Source: Candidatus Dormiibacterota bacterium (lineage in GTDB: Bacteria > Chloroflexota > Dormibacteria > Aeolococcales > Aeolococcaceae). Taken from it: 13,938 nucleotides of DNA. Of the stretch, positions 1 to 8,738 are shown piece by piece. Position 1 is the first letter of the stretch. Every line of letters starts with the position of its first letter. The notes under the pieces are model-generated. The model was not told the origin of the DNA and searched no databases. It saw only the letters and a program-made list of their open reading frames with translations. Location: assembly GCA_003136295.1 (NCBI GenBank), contig PLDZ01000122.1:1-13938 (forward strand), read 5' to 3'. A program made the position numbers and the translations under genes.

Positions 1-131
1 GTGATGATGCAGTAGGAGACCGTCACGCCGGCATCCGTCCATTTTGCGGTCGTCCCCGCATTGCCGAAGTCGCAGTCGTCGGGATGGGCGACGACCACCA
101 GGACACGTTCGATTCCGTCGATATCTGACAC
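1..131 (-). CDS. PIG-L/LmbE-family deacetylase, N-terminal fragment (cut by window edge)
   Basis: Only the first 43 codons are present; the rest lies left of the window. The translation runs VSDIDGIERVLVVVAHPDD and then CDFGNAGTTAKWTDAGVTVS. A hydrophobic beta strand ending in AHPDD is the first zinc-binding/catalytic motif of the PIG-L (GlcNAc-PI de-N-acetylase, LmbE) fold, where the His and second Asp take part in metal binding and catalysis. Members remove acetyl groups from N-acetyl sugars (MshB in mycothiol synthesis, BshB in bacillithiol synthesis) or other small amides; the substrate cannot be told from this fragment. I chose the GTG at 131-129 because a TACCAT box lies 7 nt before it, suggesting a leaderless message; a TTG at 149-147 (MATILHVSD...) is an in-frame alternative. 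No Shine-Dalgarno is visible for either. It is divergent from the nitrobindin-like gene. Family assignment is fairly sure, function is not. Confidence 0.75.
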   Translation of the reverse strand, partial: MSDIDGIERVLVVVAHPDDCDFGNAGTTAKWTDAGVTVSYCII

Positions 132-138
132 GTGAAGG

Positions 139-144
139 ATGGTA
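139..144 (-). promoter_or_regulatory. Candidate -10 box (TACCAT) for leaderless PIG-L gene
   Basis: On the minus strand TACCAT is followed by 7 nt and then the GTG start at 131. This matches the TANNNT plus 6-9 nt spacing seen before several other genes in this window and typical of leaderless transcripts in high-GC bacteria. No convincing -35 element is visible. The assignment is inferred from pattern only. Confidence 0.35.
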
Positions 145-191
145 GCCAAAGCGGACGCCGGAGCCCCGCCGACCCATGCGACACTCGGTGC

Positions 192-695
192 ATGCCTGTC
201 GAACAACCCACGCACCCGGACCTGGGGCGGCTTGCCGAGCTGCTCGGTGACTGGCACGGCGAGGGGGAGGGGCGGTGGCTGACAGGCGAACCCTTCCGCT
301 ACCGCGAGTGGGTCACCTTCGGCCACAACGGCAAGCCATTCATCTCCTACGTGCAGCGGACCAGCGGGCGAGAGGACGGTCGCCCGATGCACGCCGAGTC
401 GGGGTACTGGCGAGCGCTCGGGGATGGCGCTGTCGAAGTGGCGATGACCCACCCGATCGGGGTTGTCGAGATCGAGACCGGGCGCTGGGAAGGCAACCGT
501 CTAACCCTGCGAACCATGACGGTGGAATGCACGCCGTCAGCCAAAACGGTCACCGGGCTGCAGCGGGACTTCGAGATCGATGCTGACGTCCTCAGGTATC
601 GCCTGCGCATGGCGACTGACGGCGGCGAGCCGCGGCCCCACCTGACCGCCGAATTGCGCCGCGTGTATACGCCCGCCACCACGGCGGAGCGCTGA
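192..695 (+). CDS. Nitrobindin-like heme-binding beta-barrel protein (THAP4/DUF1794 family)
   Basis: A 167-residue protein, the usual nitrobindin length. It shows the family hallmark G-x-W-x-G-x-G at residues 19-25 (LLGDWHGEGEG), a VTFGHNGKPF-x-x-Y segment (41-53), a HAESGYWR segment (67-74), and the C-terminal PHLTAELRR motif (149-157). In mycobacterial and plant nitrobindins the His of that motif is the proximal heme ligand, so H150 is the predicted ligand here. Known members bind ferric heme b in a small beta-barrel and can react with NO or isomerise peroxynitrite. The protein is probably cytosolic, with no signal peptide. The start is placed at ATG 192; the frame is open back to a GTG at 132, but those 20 residues are low-complexity and lie in the divergent promoter region. 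A weak GACACT box 6 nt upstream may be a leaderless -10. It is followed after 3 bp by the DUF2236 gene, so the two are probably co-transcribed. Confidence 0.88.
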   Translation: MPVEQPTHPDLGRLAELLGDWHGEGEGRWLTGEPFRYREWVTFGHNGKPFISYVQRTSGREDGRPMHAESGYWRALGDGAVEVAMTHPIGVVEIETGRWEGNRLTLRTMTVECTPSAKTVTGLQRDFEIDADVLRYRLRMATDGGEPRPHLTAELRRVYTPATTAER

Positions 696-698
696 GCC

Positions 699-1634
699 GT
701 GCTCGGAATACCCGACGCACGGTCGGCGCTCAGCCTGCTTCGTCGTCCGGCTCAACCGCGCCCGCTTCCGCTGCGCGATCCAACCCCGGACCCCGGGCTC
801 TTCGGACCGGACTCCGTGACCTGGGTGGTGATGCGCGAGCCCCGGCTGCTGCTCGCCGCCGGCAGGGCGCTGCTCCTCCAGGCGGCAAATCCACTCGTGG
901 CCCAGGGCGCGATCGAGCACAGCACCTACAAGTCGGATCCGTACGGCCGGCTGGAGCGGACGGTGCGGTGGGTCACGATCGTCTGTTTTGGAACAAGTCA
1001 GGAGGCGGAGCGCGTCTCCGGGCGCGTGAACGGGCTGCACCGACCCGTCTCGGGCACGCTGCCCGAGGCCAACGCCACCTCGAGAGTTCCGGCCGGGACA
1101 CGCTATTCGGCGAGCGACCCGTCGTTGCTCCGCTGGGTCCACGCGACATTCGTCGACACCATGCTGGTCGCGCACGACGCGCTCGTCGGCGGTCTGAGCA
1201 CGGTTGAACGCGATACCTTCGTGCGCGAATGGGATGACGTGGCGCGGCTCATGGGGCTGTCCCGAAACCAGTGCTGGCCGGATAGCGCAGCCCTGCGAAG
1301 GTACGTTGACAAGGAGGTGCTGCGCGGTCAGGCGCTTCCCGGCGCCGGCTCGCGGGAGGTTGCGGGAACGGTGCTGCACCCGCCGGTCCGATCGCGCCTG
1401 ATGCGCCCCGGTACGGACACGCTCGCCTTCATCGCCACTGGGCTGCTACCGCCCGACTTGCGCCGCGGCTACGGCCTCCCCTGGACGCCCGCGCACGTTG
1501 CCGCGTTCACCGCACTGACCCGCTCGATGCGCCTTGCGGGCCCCGCACTGCCGCGCCGGCTGCGGATCTCGCCGGTGTACGACCTGGCGCTGGCTCGATC
1601 GGAGGGACGCTGGCCGGACTCGCGCGCCGCGTGA
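699..1634 (+). CDS. DUF2236 / MpaB-family (rubber-oxygenase-type) protein
   Basis: 311 residues. The core matches the DUF2236 family (ER-bound oxygenase MpaB, latex-clearing protein Lcp): DPGLFGPDSVTW (31-42), a REPRLLLAAGRALLLQ helix (46-61), the EHSTYKSDPYGRLERT segment (73-88), RVNGLHRPVSGTLPE (109-123) and a DPSLLRWVHATFVDT helix (140-154). Characterised members are heme b oxygenases. From memory of Lcp, R84/R87/T88 and H114 would correspond to heme-pocket residues, H114 being the likely axial ligand; I could not align to confirm. The first conserved block usually reads AHP; here it is AANP, with Asn64. The bacterial substrate is unknown. The start is GTG 699, with GGAG at 686-689 nine nt upstream. 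It lies 3 bp after the nitrobindin gene, and its TGA overlaps the next GTG. Family is confident, activity unknown. Confidence 0.85.
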   Translation: MLGIPDARSALSLLRRPAQPRPLPLRDPTPDPGLFGPDSVTWVVMREPRLLLAAGRALLLQAANPLVAQGAIEHSTYKSDPYGRLERTVRWVTIVCFGTSQEAERVSGRVNGLHRPVSGTLPEANATSRVPAGTRYSASDPSLLRWVHATFVDTMLVAHDALVGGLSTVERDTFVREWDDVARLMGLSRNQCWPDSAALRRYVDKEVLRGQALPGAGSREVAGTVLHPPVRSRLMRPGTDTLAFIATGLLPPDLRRGYGLPWTPAHVAAFTALTRSMRLAGPALPRRLRISPVYDLALARSEGRWPDSRAA

Positions 1635-3481
1635 CCATGGCCACCTCAAGCCGGCGGTTCGAGACGTCGGCTGCGCTGTTCATCCTGGGAGCGGTGCTGC
1701 TCGCAGCTTGCGGCGACAGCTCGACGCCGGTCACCCACGTGACCAAGACCTCGGCGACGTTCGCCGAGCAACCCGGAGCGATCCCCAATTACATCTTTCC
1801 ACTCACGCCGGGTCAGTTCTACAGCGCCGCCAACGTGTTCCAGTTCCAGTACCTCTTGTACCGGCCGCTCTACTCGTTTAGCACCAATGGGCAGGTACAG
1901 CTCAACAGCAGCCTGAGCCTCGCTGATCGGCCCGTCTACTCGGACGGGGGCAAATCGGTCACCGTCACCCTCAAGGGATGGAGATGGTCCGATGGACTCC
2001 CGGTCACCGCCCGGGACGTGCAGTTCTGGCAGAACCTCGTCGCCGCGGACAAGGCCTACTGGCCGGCCTACGTGCCGGGCGAATACCCGGACAACGTCCT
2101 GTCCACGACGATCAGCGCTGCGAATCCGCTCCAGATCACCTTCAATCTCGATCAGGCGTACGGCTCGTACTTCTTCACGTACAACGAGCTCAGCCAGATC
2201 ACCCCGCTCCCCCAGCACCTCTGGGACAAGGAGTCGGCGGCCGGACCAGTCGGAAACTATGACCAGACGCCCGCCGGCGCCAAAGCGGTCTACGCGTTCC
2301 TCGATTCGCAGTCGCGGAGCGTCGGCACCTACGACACCAATCCCCTCTGGCAGGTGGTGTCGGGGCCCTGGAGGCTGAAGTCCATGGACACGGAGGGGAA
2401 CCTGAGGATGGTGCCGAACCCGGAATACGGCGGACCGGTCAAACCCACCCTCAAGGAGTTTGACGAGGTTCCCTTCACCCAGGAAACCGTGGAGTTCAAC
2501 CGGCTCAGAGCGGCGAGCTCGGTCAGCAACACCGCTGTGGACTTCGGCTACCTTCCCGCCGACGACGCCGCGCTGAAAGGCTCACTGAGCGGTGTCTACA
2601 ACCTCGACCCGTGGACCACCTGGTCGATCAACTACGTCGGGGTGAACTTCACCAATCCCGTCAGCGGGCCGATCTTCAGCCAGCTGTATTTCCGGCAGGC
2701 GATGCAGGATCTTGTCGATCAGCGCCGCCTCATCGACAAGGTCTTCCTTGGATATGCGACTCCGACCTATGGCCCGGTGCCGATCACGCCCGCTTCCCAA
2801 TTCGTCGACGCCTACGAGCAAGGCAATCCATATGCCTACAACCCCACGTCGGCGCAGGCACTGCTCCAGGCCAACGGCTGGACGGTCAAATCGGGCGGCG
2901 TGAGCAGCTGCGCGAAGCCGGGGACGGCCGCGGGCGACTGCGGCGCCGGCGTCAAGCAAGGTCAGCCGGCGTCGCTCAGCCTGCAATATGTCAGCGGATC
3001 CCCACGAGTGACCGCGGAGATGAACCAGCTGGTGTCCGACTTCGCACTTGCCGGGATCCGGATCAGGCTGTCGCAGGCCTCGTACGACGCGGTCCTCGGC
3101 TCGGCGGTTCCCTGCACGCCGGGTGCGGCGTGCACCTGGGACATGGCCTACTGGGACACACCCTGGATCTATTCGCCCGACTACTACCCGTCGGGTGATC
3201 AGCTCTGGGCGTGCACCGGCTCAGCGGCGAGCCCCGTCTATGCGGGCTCCAACGTCGGCGGTTACTGCGACCCGCAAGCGGAGGCGGATATCGCCGCCAC
3301 CGAGTCCAGCGGCCTGATCCAACCGATGGACAGTTACGAGACCTACATCGCCAAAGCCCTCCCGGTCCTCTGGGTTCCCGTTCCCGACTACGCCCTGGCG
3401 GAGATCAACAAAGCCCTGAAAGGAACCGGTCCCCTCGACCCGCTGCTGGTGATCTGCCCCGAAAACTGGCACTGGTCGTAG
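1631..3481 (+). CDS. ABC transporter substrate-binding lipoprotein, family 5 (oligopeptide type), first copy
   Basis: 616 residues. A lipoprotein signal peptide occupies the N-terminus: basic SSRRF, a hydrophobic stretch and lipobox LAAC with the lipidated Cys at residue 27. The mature part is an extracytoplasmic solute-binding protein of family 5 (DppA/OppA fold), with YRPLYSFSTNGQ (77-88), the typical VTLKGWRWSDGLPVTARDV signature (112-130), YNELSQITPLPQHLW (184-198) and a SPDYYPSG segment (515-522). It should capture peptides or other small solutes outside the membrane and deliver them to the permease encoded downstream. Seven further Cys (427, 437, 495, 501, 528, 546, 609) sit in the C-terminal third, suggesting disulfides. 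The GTG start overlaps the preceding stop (GTGA); ATG 1637 is an alternative, and both keep the signal peptide. It is only distantly like the second binding protein. The substrate cannot be predicted. Confidence 0.92.
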   Translation: MTMATSSRRFETSAALFILGAVLLAACGDSSTPVTHVTKTSATFAEQPGAIPNYIFPLTPGQFYSAANVFQFQYLLYRPLYSFSTNGQVQLNSSLSLADRPVYSDGGKSVTVTLKGWRWSDGLPVTARDVQFWQNLVAADKAYWPAYVPGEYPDNVLSTTISAANPLQITFNLDQAYGSYFFTYNELSQITPLPQHLWDKESAAGPVGNYDQTPAGAKAVYAFLDSQSRSVGTYDTNPLWQVVSGPWRLKSMDTEGNLRMVPNPEYGGPVKPTLKEFDEVPFTQETVEFNRLRAASSVSNTAVDFGYLPADDAALKGSLSGVYNLDPWTTWSINYVGVNFTNPVSGPIFSQLYFRQAMQDLVDQRRLIDKVFLGYATPTYGPVPITPASQFVDAYEQGNPYAYNPTSAQALLQANGWTVKSGGVSSCAKPGTAAGDCGAGVKQGQPASLSLQYVSGSPRVTAEMNQLVSDFALAGIRIRLSQASYDAVLGSAVPCTPGAACTWDMAYWDTPWIYSPDYYPSGDQLWACTGSAASPVYAGSNVGGYCDPQAEADIAATESSGLIQPMDSYETYIAKALPVLWVPVPDYALAEINKALKGTGPLDPLLVICPENWHWS

Positions 3482-3610
3482 GAAAGATCACCCCTGAGGG
3501 GGAGGCGCATTGTCGTGCAGGGCGAATATGATGCGCTCGTGCCAGCCCCCGTCCGGGGCCTCTGGCGCGTTCATGGACGCCCGAGGAGCAGGGGCCACAA
3601 GGAGGTTTTG
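3482..3610 (+). promoter_or_regulatory. Leader/intergenic region between the two binding-protein genes (candidate promoter and hairpin)
   Basis: 129 bp without a credible gene. A near-consensus -10 box TATGAT lies at 3527-3532, without a good -35 at 16-18 bp. A 5-bp GC stem with a 5-nt loop (arms 3545-3549 and 3555-3559) follows in the would-be leader, and an imperfect CCCCTGAGGGG dyad lies at 3491-3501. The region ends with a strong Shine-Dalgarno, AAGGAGG, at 3599-3605, 5 nt before the ATG. The second binding protein may thus be transcribed from its own promoter as well as from the upstream genes. The promoter is a guess; the ribosome-binding site is clear. Confidence 0.35.
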
Positions 3611-5524
3611 ATGACTGCGGGAAAGGTACTGGCTCGGGGCGTCGGAAAAACGCCCCGTGGAATCACAAAACGGATCAGCGTCGTGGCGTTCGCCACGATG
3701 GTAGTCGCCGCCTGCGGCAGTTCGAGTTCACCCTCCGGCACGAAGTCGGCTCCTGATTACTTCAACCCGACCAACTTCGACACCTCGACGGTCCCGTGGC
3801 TGAGTGCGAACCAGAATGCGGGCGGTACGCCGGTGATGGGCGGCACTTTGAAGATTGAGGGGAGCACGGACCTCAGCGAGTTGGGCGACCCTCAGAGTGA
3901 GTACGAGACCCTCGGCTATGCGCTCGAGCGGACGTACGCGCGCCAGTTGATCTCGTACCCCACGTCGACCACATTCAGCACCGCCACGTCCCTCGTGCCA
4001 GACGCGGCGTCGGCCCTCCCCACGGTGAGCTCCAACGCCCTCACCTATACGTTCCACCTGCGGAGTGGCCTCATGTGGAACACGAGCCCACCGCGTCCGG
4101 TCACGTCGCAGGACTTCCAGCGAGGCATCCTCCGCAACTGTGATCCGACCTTAGCGCCCAACGGCAACCCCGGTTACTACAAGTCGACGATCGCGGGGTT
4201 CGCGGCATTCTGTAATGCTTTCGAAGCGTCAAGCCCATCGGAGAGCCCTGCTGCTCGAGCGACCTTCATCAACAACGGGATGACCAGCGTCTCGGGTATT
4301 CAGACCCCGGATAGCTCTACCATCGTGTTCACCCTCACCGAGCCGGCTGTTGACTTCACCAGCATCCTCGCGCTCCCGTTCGCGTCGGCGGCGCCGGTTG
4401 AGTACCTCAAGTACATGCCCTTGGCCCCCGGAAACGTCTTGATTTCCGACGGACCCTATTACATCAGCACGTATAACGTGACGCACGAGATCATCCTCAA
4501 CCGCAATCCGACCTGGAGCCATAGCGTCGATCCACTCCGTCACGCCTACGTCAACGAGATCGATATAAAGCTCGACCTCGCCGGCTCTGCGGCTGCGACA
4601 GAGGTGCAGCAGGATATGCAGGCGGGCACTGCGGACCTGGCTTGGAACACGGTCGTCCCGACGGCCGACATTACGGGGCTTGAGACACCCACGTGGAATA
4701 CGCAATTCGGGACCTTCCCGGAGCCGGGCGATACCAACCCATACCTCGTCTTCAACGTGCTGAGCGGGAACAACGGTGGTGCCTTGGGCAACGTCGCGGT
4801 CCGCCGGGCGCTCGAGTACGCCATCGACAAGGTGGCAATCGGGAAGATCTACGGTGGCCCGAGCCTCAACCAGCCGCTCAACCAGGTCTTCGGCCCAGGC
4901 GCCCAAGGCTACGTCCAGTTCAACGACTACCCCACGAAGAACAACCAAGGCGACCCCGCCACGTGCAAGTCAAAGTTGAAGGCCGCCGGTTACCCGAACG
5001 GCTTTAAGCTCACTGACTATTACCGCAACAACGGCAACCACCCGGCGGTATTCCAGGAGGTGCAGTCGGACTTCGCCAAGTGCGGTGTGACAGTGGTCGG
5101 CGTTCCGATCGCCCAGGGCTACTACGGCCCCTCGGGTGTCGGAGTCGGCTCGGCGAGCGGCCTCAAGGCGGGCAAGTGGGACATCACCGAGCCCGGTTGG
5201 GGTCCCGACTGGTACAGCCCGACGAACGGTCGATCCATCCTTCCTGACATCCTCGACGGCGCTCTCAGCTTCCCGGGCGCCGACTGGGGAGGCTATGACG
5301 ACCCGGCGGTCGACGCCCTCGTCACGCAGGCAGAGGCGGCAACCACGATCTCGGGAGCGTCAAGCCTGTGGCACCAGGCCGACGAGAAAGTGATGGCCGA
5401 CGCCCCGTATATTCCTTTCCAGACTCAGGTGTTTGCAATCTATCGATCGACGCGTGTCCACAACGCCATCTTCATGCCCCTTTCCCAATCGTACGACTAC
5501 ACGCAACTCTGGCTCTCGTCGTAG
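3611..5524 (+). CDS. ABC transporter substrate-binding lipoprotein, family 5 (oligopeptide type), second copy
   Basis: 637 residues. The signal peptide has a basic N-region (KTPRGITKR), a hydrophobic core and lipobox VAAC with the lipidated Cys at 35, followed by a Ser/Gly-rich linker (CGSSSSPSG). The mature domain is a family 5 solute-binding protein: GGTLKIEG (77-84), YTFHLRSGLMWNTSPPRPVTSQDF (146-169), the VAVRRALEYAIDKVAIGKI helix typical of the family's second lobe, and KWDITEPGWGPDWYSPTNG. The frame is open upstream to a GTG at 3515, but ATG 3611 is chosen because AAGGAGG lies 5 nt before it and the signal peptide then has normal length. It contains a rare TTA Leu codon (residue 181). 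Sequence similarity to the first binding protein is low, so the pair probably serve different ligands through one shared permease. It is followed by a strong stem-loop and then the ATPase genes. Confidence 0.93.
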   Translation: MTAGKVLARGVGKTPRGITKRISVVAFATMVVAACGSSSSPSGTKSAPDYFNPTNFDTSTVPWLSANQNAGGTPVMGGTLKIEGSTDLSELGDPQSEYETLGYALERTYARQLISYPTSTTFSTATSLVPDAASALPTVSSNALTYTFHLRSGLMWNTSPPRPVTSQDFQRGILRNCDPTLAPNGNPGYYKSTIAGFAAFCNAFEASSPSESPAARATFINNGMTSVSGIQTPDSSTIVFTLTEPAVDFTSILALPFASAAPVEYLKYMPLAPGNVLISDGPYYISTYNVTHEIILNRNPTWSHSVDPLRHAYVNEIDIKLDLAGSAAATEVQQDMQAGTADLAWNTVVPTADITGLETPTWNTQFGTFPEPGDTNPYLVFNVLSGNNGGALGNVAVRRALEYAIDKVAIGKIYGGPSLNQPLNQVFGPGAQGYVQFNDYPTKNNQGDPATCKSKLKAAGYPNGFKLTDYYRNNGNHPAVFQEVQSDFAKCGVTVVGVPIAQGYYGPSGVGVGSASGLKAGKWDITEPGWGPDWYSPTNGRSILPDILDGALSFPGADWGGYDDPAVDALVTQAEAATTISGASSLWHQADEKVMADAPYIPFQTQVFAIYRSTRVHNAIFMPLSQSYDYTQLWLSS

Positions 5525-5548
5525 CCACGGTCGATTAGTCCGATGGAG

Positions 5549-5582
5549 GAAGATGCCCGCTGCGCACGCAGCGGGCATCTTC
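5549..5582 (+). terminator. Perfect 16-bp stem-loop between binding-protein and ATPase genes
   Basis: The arms GAAGATGCCCGCTGCG (5549-5564) and CGCAGCGGGCATCTTC (5567-5582) are exact reverse complements separated by CA, so the real RNA loop would be the inner few bases. It starts 24 nt after the stop of the second binding protein and ends 21 nt before the ATG of the first ATPase. Only a short ATT follows the hairpin, so it lacks the U-run of a classical intrinsic terminator. It more likely acts as a partial terminator or 3' stabiliser that keeps binding protein more abundant than the membrane complex, as in many ABC importer operons. The structure is certain; the role is inferred. Confidence 0.75.
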
Positions 5583-5603
5583 ATTCAGTACCATCGAGAC
5601 GCC

Positions 5604-6684
<1,081 letters not shown>

Positions 6685-6692
<8 letters not shown>

Positions 6693-7767
6693 TCCCGCCG
6701 CAGACGGCGACATCCTGCTTGGCGCTGAAGACATCGTCAAGCACTTCCCCATAAAGGAAGGCATCTTCTTCAAGCACCAGGTGGGCAGCGTCAAGGCCGT
6801 CGACGGGGTCAGCCTCCAGGTGCGCCGCGGGGAAACGCTCGGGCTCGTCGGGGAAACCGGATGTGGAAAGTCGACCCTGGCCCGATGCATCATGCGGCTC
6901 TTCCCGCTGACCTCTGGCCATCTGACCTTCGACGGAGCCGACCTGAGCACGTTGTCGAGGTCTGGGATGCGGCCCTACCGTCGCGGGATGCAGATGATCT
7001 TCCAGGACCCATACGGTTCACTCAACTCCCGCCGTCGCGTGGGATCGATCATCGGCGACCCCCTGGCCATCCACCACGTCGCCAGCGGGGCCGAGCGCAG
7101 AAAGCGTGTGCAGGGGCTCATGGAGGTTGTCGGGCTCAATCCGGAGCACTACAACCGGTTTCCCGCCGAGTTCTCCGGAGGCCAGCGCCAGCGCATCGGC
7201 GTCGCCCGAGCGCTGGCGCTGCACCCTAAGCTCATCGTCTGCGATGAGCCGGTGTCGGCGCTCGACGTCTCCATCCAGGCGCAGATCATCAACCTGCTCG
7301 AGGACCTGCAGGGCGAATTCGGACTCACCTACATCTTCATCGCCCACGACCTCGCTGTCGTCCAGCATGTCAGCGATCGCGTGGCCGTGATGTACCTCGG
7401 CAAGATCGTCGAGGTGGCCGACGTCAAGGACCTGTACAGCACACCGCATCACCCCTACACCAACGCGCTGCTCTCGGCGTCTGTTGTCGCCGATCCGGAC
7501 AAGGCGCGAACTCGCGACCGGATCATCCTCACCGGAGACGTGCCATCGCCCATCAATCCGCCGTCAGGATGCCGCTTCCACACACGGTGTCCGAAGGCGC
7601 AACCGATTTGCTCCACGGAGGAGCCGCTGCTGAAGAGTGGCGTAGGGGACCCGCCGGGCCACGTTACGGCCTGCCACTTCCCCGTCGCCGAAGGTGAGAA
7701 ACTCGCCAGTGAGAAGGCAACGATCCTGCATGCGGTCGAAGGTTTTCTAGCGGAGGCGCCGACATGA
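6685..7767 (+). CDS. Oligopeptide/dipeptide ABC transporter ATP-binding protein, DppF/OppF type
   Basis: 360 residues, partner of the preceding ATPase in the asymmetric nucleotide-binding pair. Motifs: Walker A GETGCGKS (56-63), Q107 in IFQDP, signature FSGGQ (163-167), Walker B LIVCDE (183-188) with E188, H-loop H221. The N-terminal insertion KHFPIKEGIFFKHQVGSVKAV (19-39) is typical of the F-type subunit and distinguishes it from D. The C-terminal extension has Cys 296, 302, 309 and 330 (SGCRFHTRCPKAQPIC...ACHF), again a complete four-Cys motif of the kind that binds an Fe-S cluster. ATG 6685 is preceded by GAGGGAG at 6669-6675 and overlaps the previous stop by 8 bp; the frame opens further upstream, but that stretch is out-of-frame DppD coding sequence. 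It overlaps the permease gene by ATGA (7764-7767). Confidence 0.95.
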
Positions 7768-8738
7768 GCCTGTCCACAGTCGAGGCGATTGCCGGTGACC
7801 TCCCGCCTGAGGATCCTGCCGTCAAGGGCATCCAGGGTCGAACGCCGCTCCAACTGGTGGTGGCGCGGCTCCGAACCGACCGGGTAGCGATCATCTCCAT
7901 TGTGGTGATCCTGCTGATCATCATCCTCGCGATCGCGGCGCCGCTGATCGCCGGTATCACCGGGCACGGCGCAACCGACGCCAACGTCGACACCGGCACC
8001 GATGCCAGCGGCCAACCGCTGCCGCCCGGCAGCGCCGGGTACCTGCTCGGGACCGACAACCTTGGCCGCGACATCCTCGTGCGAATCGCATACGGCGCGC
8101 GAGTGTCTCTTCTCGTCGGTGTGCTTGCCACTGCGATCGCGACGATAGTCGGGGTGGTCGTTGGCCTCTTCGCCGGTTACTTCGGCGGCTGGCTCGACGG
8201 CATCCTCGCACGGATCATGGACGTGGTCCTCTCGTTCCCTTACGTGCTCTTCGCCATCGTTCTGGTTTCCGTCTTCGGCTCCAGTCTGCCGCTGGTGATC
8301 CTGGTCATCGCCTTCTTCTCATTTGCGGCCATCGGCAGGATCGTGCGCGGGCAGGCGCTGTCGCAACGTGAGAAGGAATACGTGGAAGCGGCGCATTCGC
8401 TGGGTGCAGGCAACCTGCGAATCATGTTTGTGGACATCCTTCCCAACTTGGTCGCGCCCGTTATCGTCCTTGCGACGCTGCTCATACCTACGGCGATCAT
8501 CTTCGAGGCGACGCTCTCGTTCCTCGGGCTTGGTGTGACGCCGCCTACGCCATCGTGGGGAAACATGCTCTCGGACGCCGAAGGCGTTGGATTCCAGGCA
8601 TGGTGGTTCTACATCTTCCCGATGCTCTTTCTGCTCCTCACGACGCTCGCCTTCAACCTCTTGGGTGACGCGGTTCGTGACGCACTTGATCCTCGAGCGG
8701 AGCGCATCTTTGCTGCTCGCCGCAAGAAAGCGGCATGA
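7764..8738 (+). CDS. Oligopeptide/dipeptide ABC transporter permease, DppC/OppC type
   Basis: 324 residues, integral membrane subunit. The layout is that of DppC: a cytosolic N-terminus, a first membrane helix (about 41-63, IISIVVILLIIILAIAAPLI), an extracytoplasmic loop ending in LLGTDNLGRDILVRIAYGARVSL (the OppC hallmark, about 93-115), then further helices. The EAA loop that docks on the ATPases is EYVEAAHSLGAGNLRIMFVDILPN (about 208-231), followed by FEATLSFLGLGVTPPTPSWGNML. The C-terminus is DALDPR plus a basic tail, as usual. ATG 7764 overlaps the preceding stop by 4 bp and has GGAGG at 7752-7756, seven nt upstream. It overlaps the next gene by ATGA. It pairs with the DppB-type permease to form the translocation channel. 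Confidence 0.95.
   Translation: MSLSTVEAIAGDLPPEDPAVKGIQGRTPLQLVVARLRTDRVAIISIVVILLIIILAIAAPLIAGITGHGATDANVDTGTDASGQPLPPGSAGYLLGTDNLGRDILVRIAYGARVSLLVGVLATAIATIVGVVVGLFAGYFGGWLDGILARIMDVVLSFPYVLFAIVLVSVFGSSLPLVILVIAFFSFAAIGRIVRGQALSQREKEYVEAAHSLGAGNLRIMFVDILPNLVAPVIVLATLLIPTAIIFEATLSFLGLGVTPPTPSWGNMLSDAEGVGFQAWWFYIFPMLFLLLTTLAFNLLGDAVRDALDPRAERIFAARRKKAA

Noticed and set aside
537..1379. 280-codon minus-strand frame across the nitrobindin and DUF2236 genes
   Set aside because: Spans two real genes and has no recognisable family; a shadow frame.
3515..3610. N-terminal extension of the second binding protein from a GTG
   Set aside because: It would bury the signal peptide 32 residues in; AAGGAGG 5 nt before ATG 3611 decides the start.
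4229..4948. 239-codon minus-strand frame within the second binding protein
   Set aside because: Low-complexity shadow of a well-supported lipoprotein gene.
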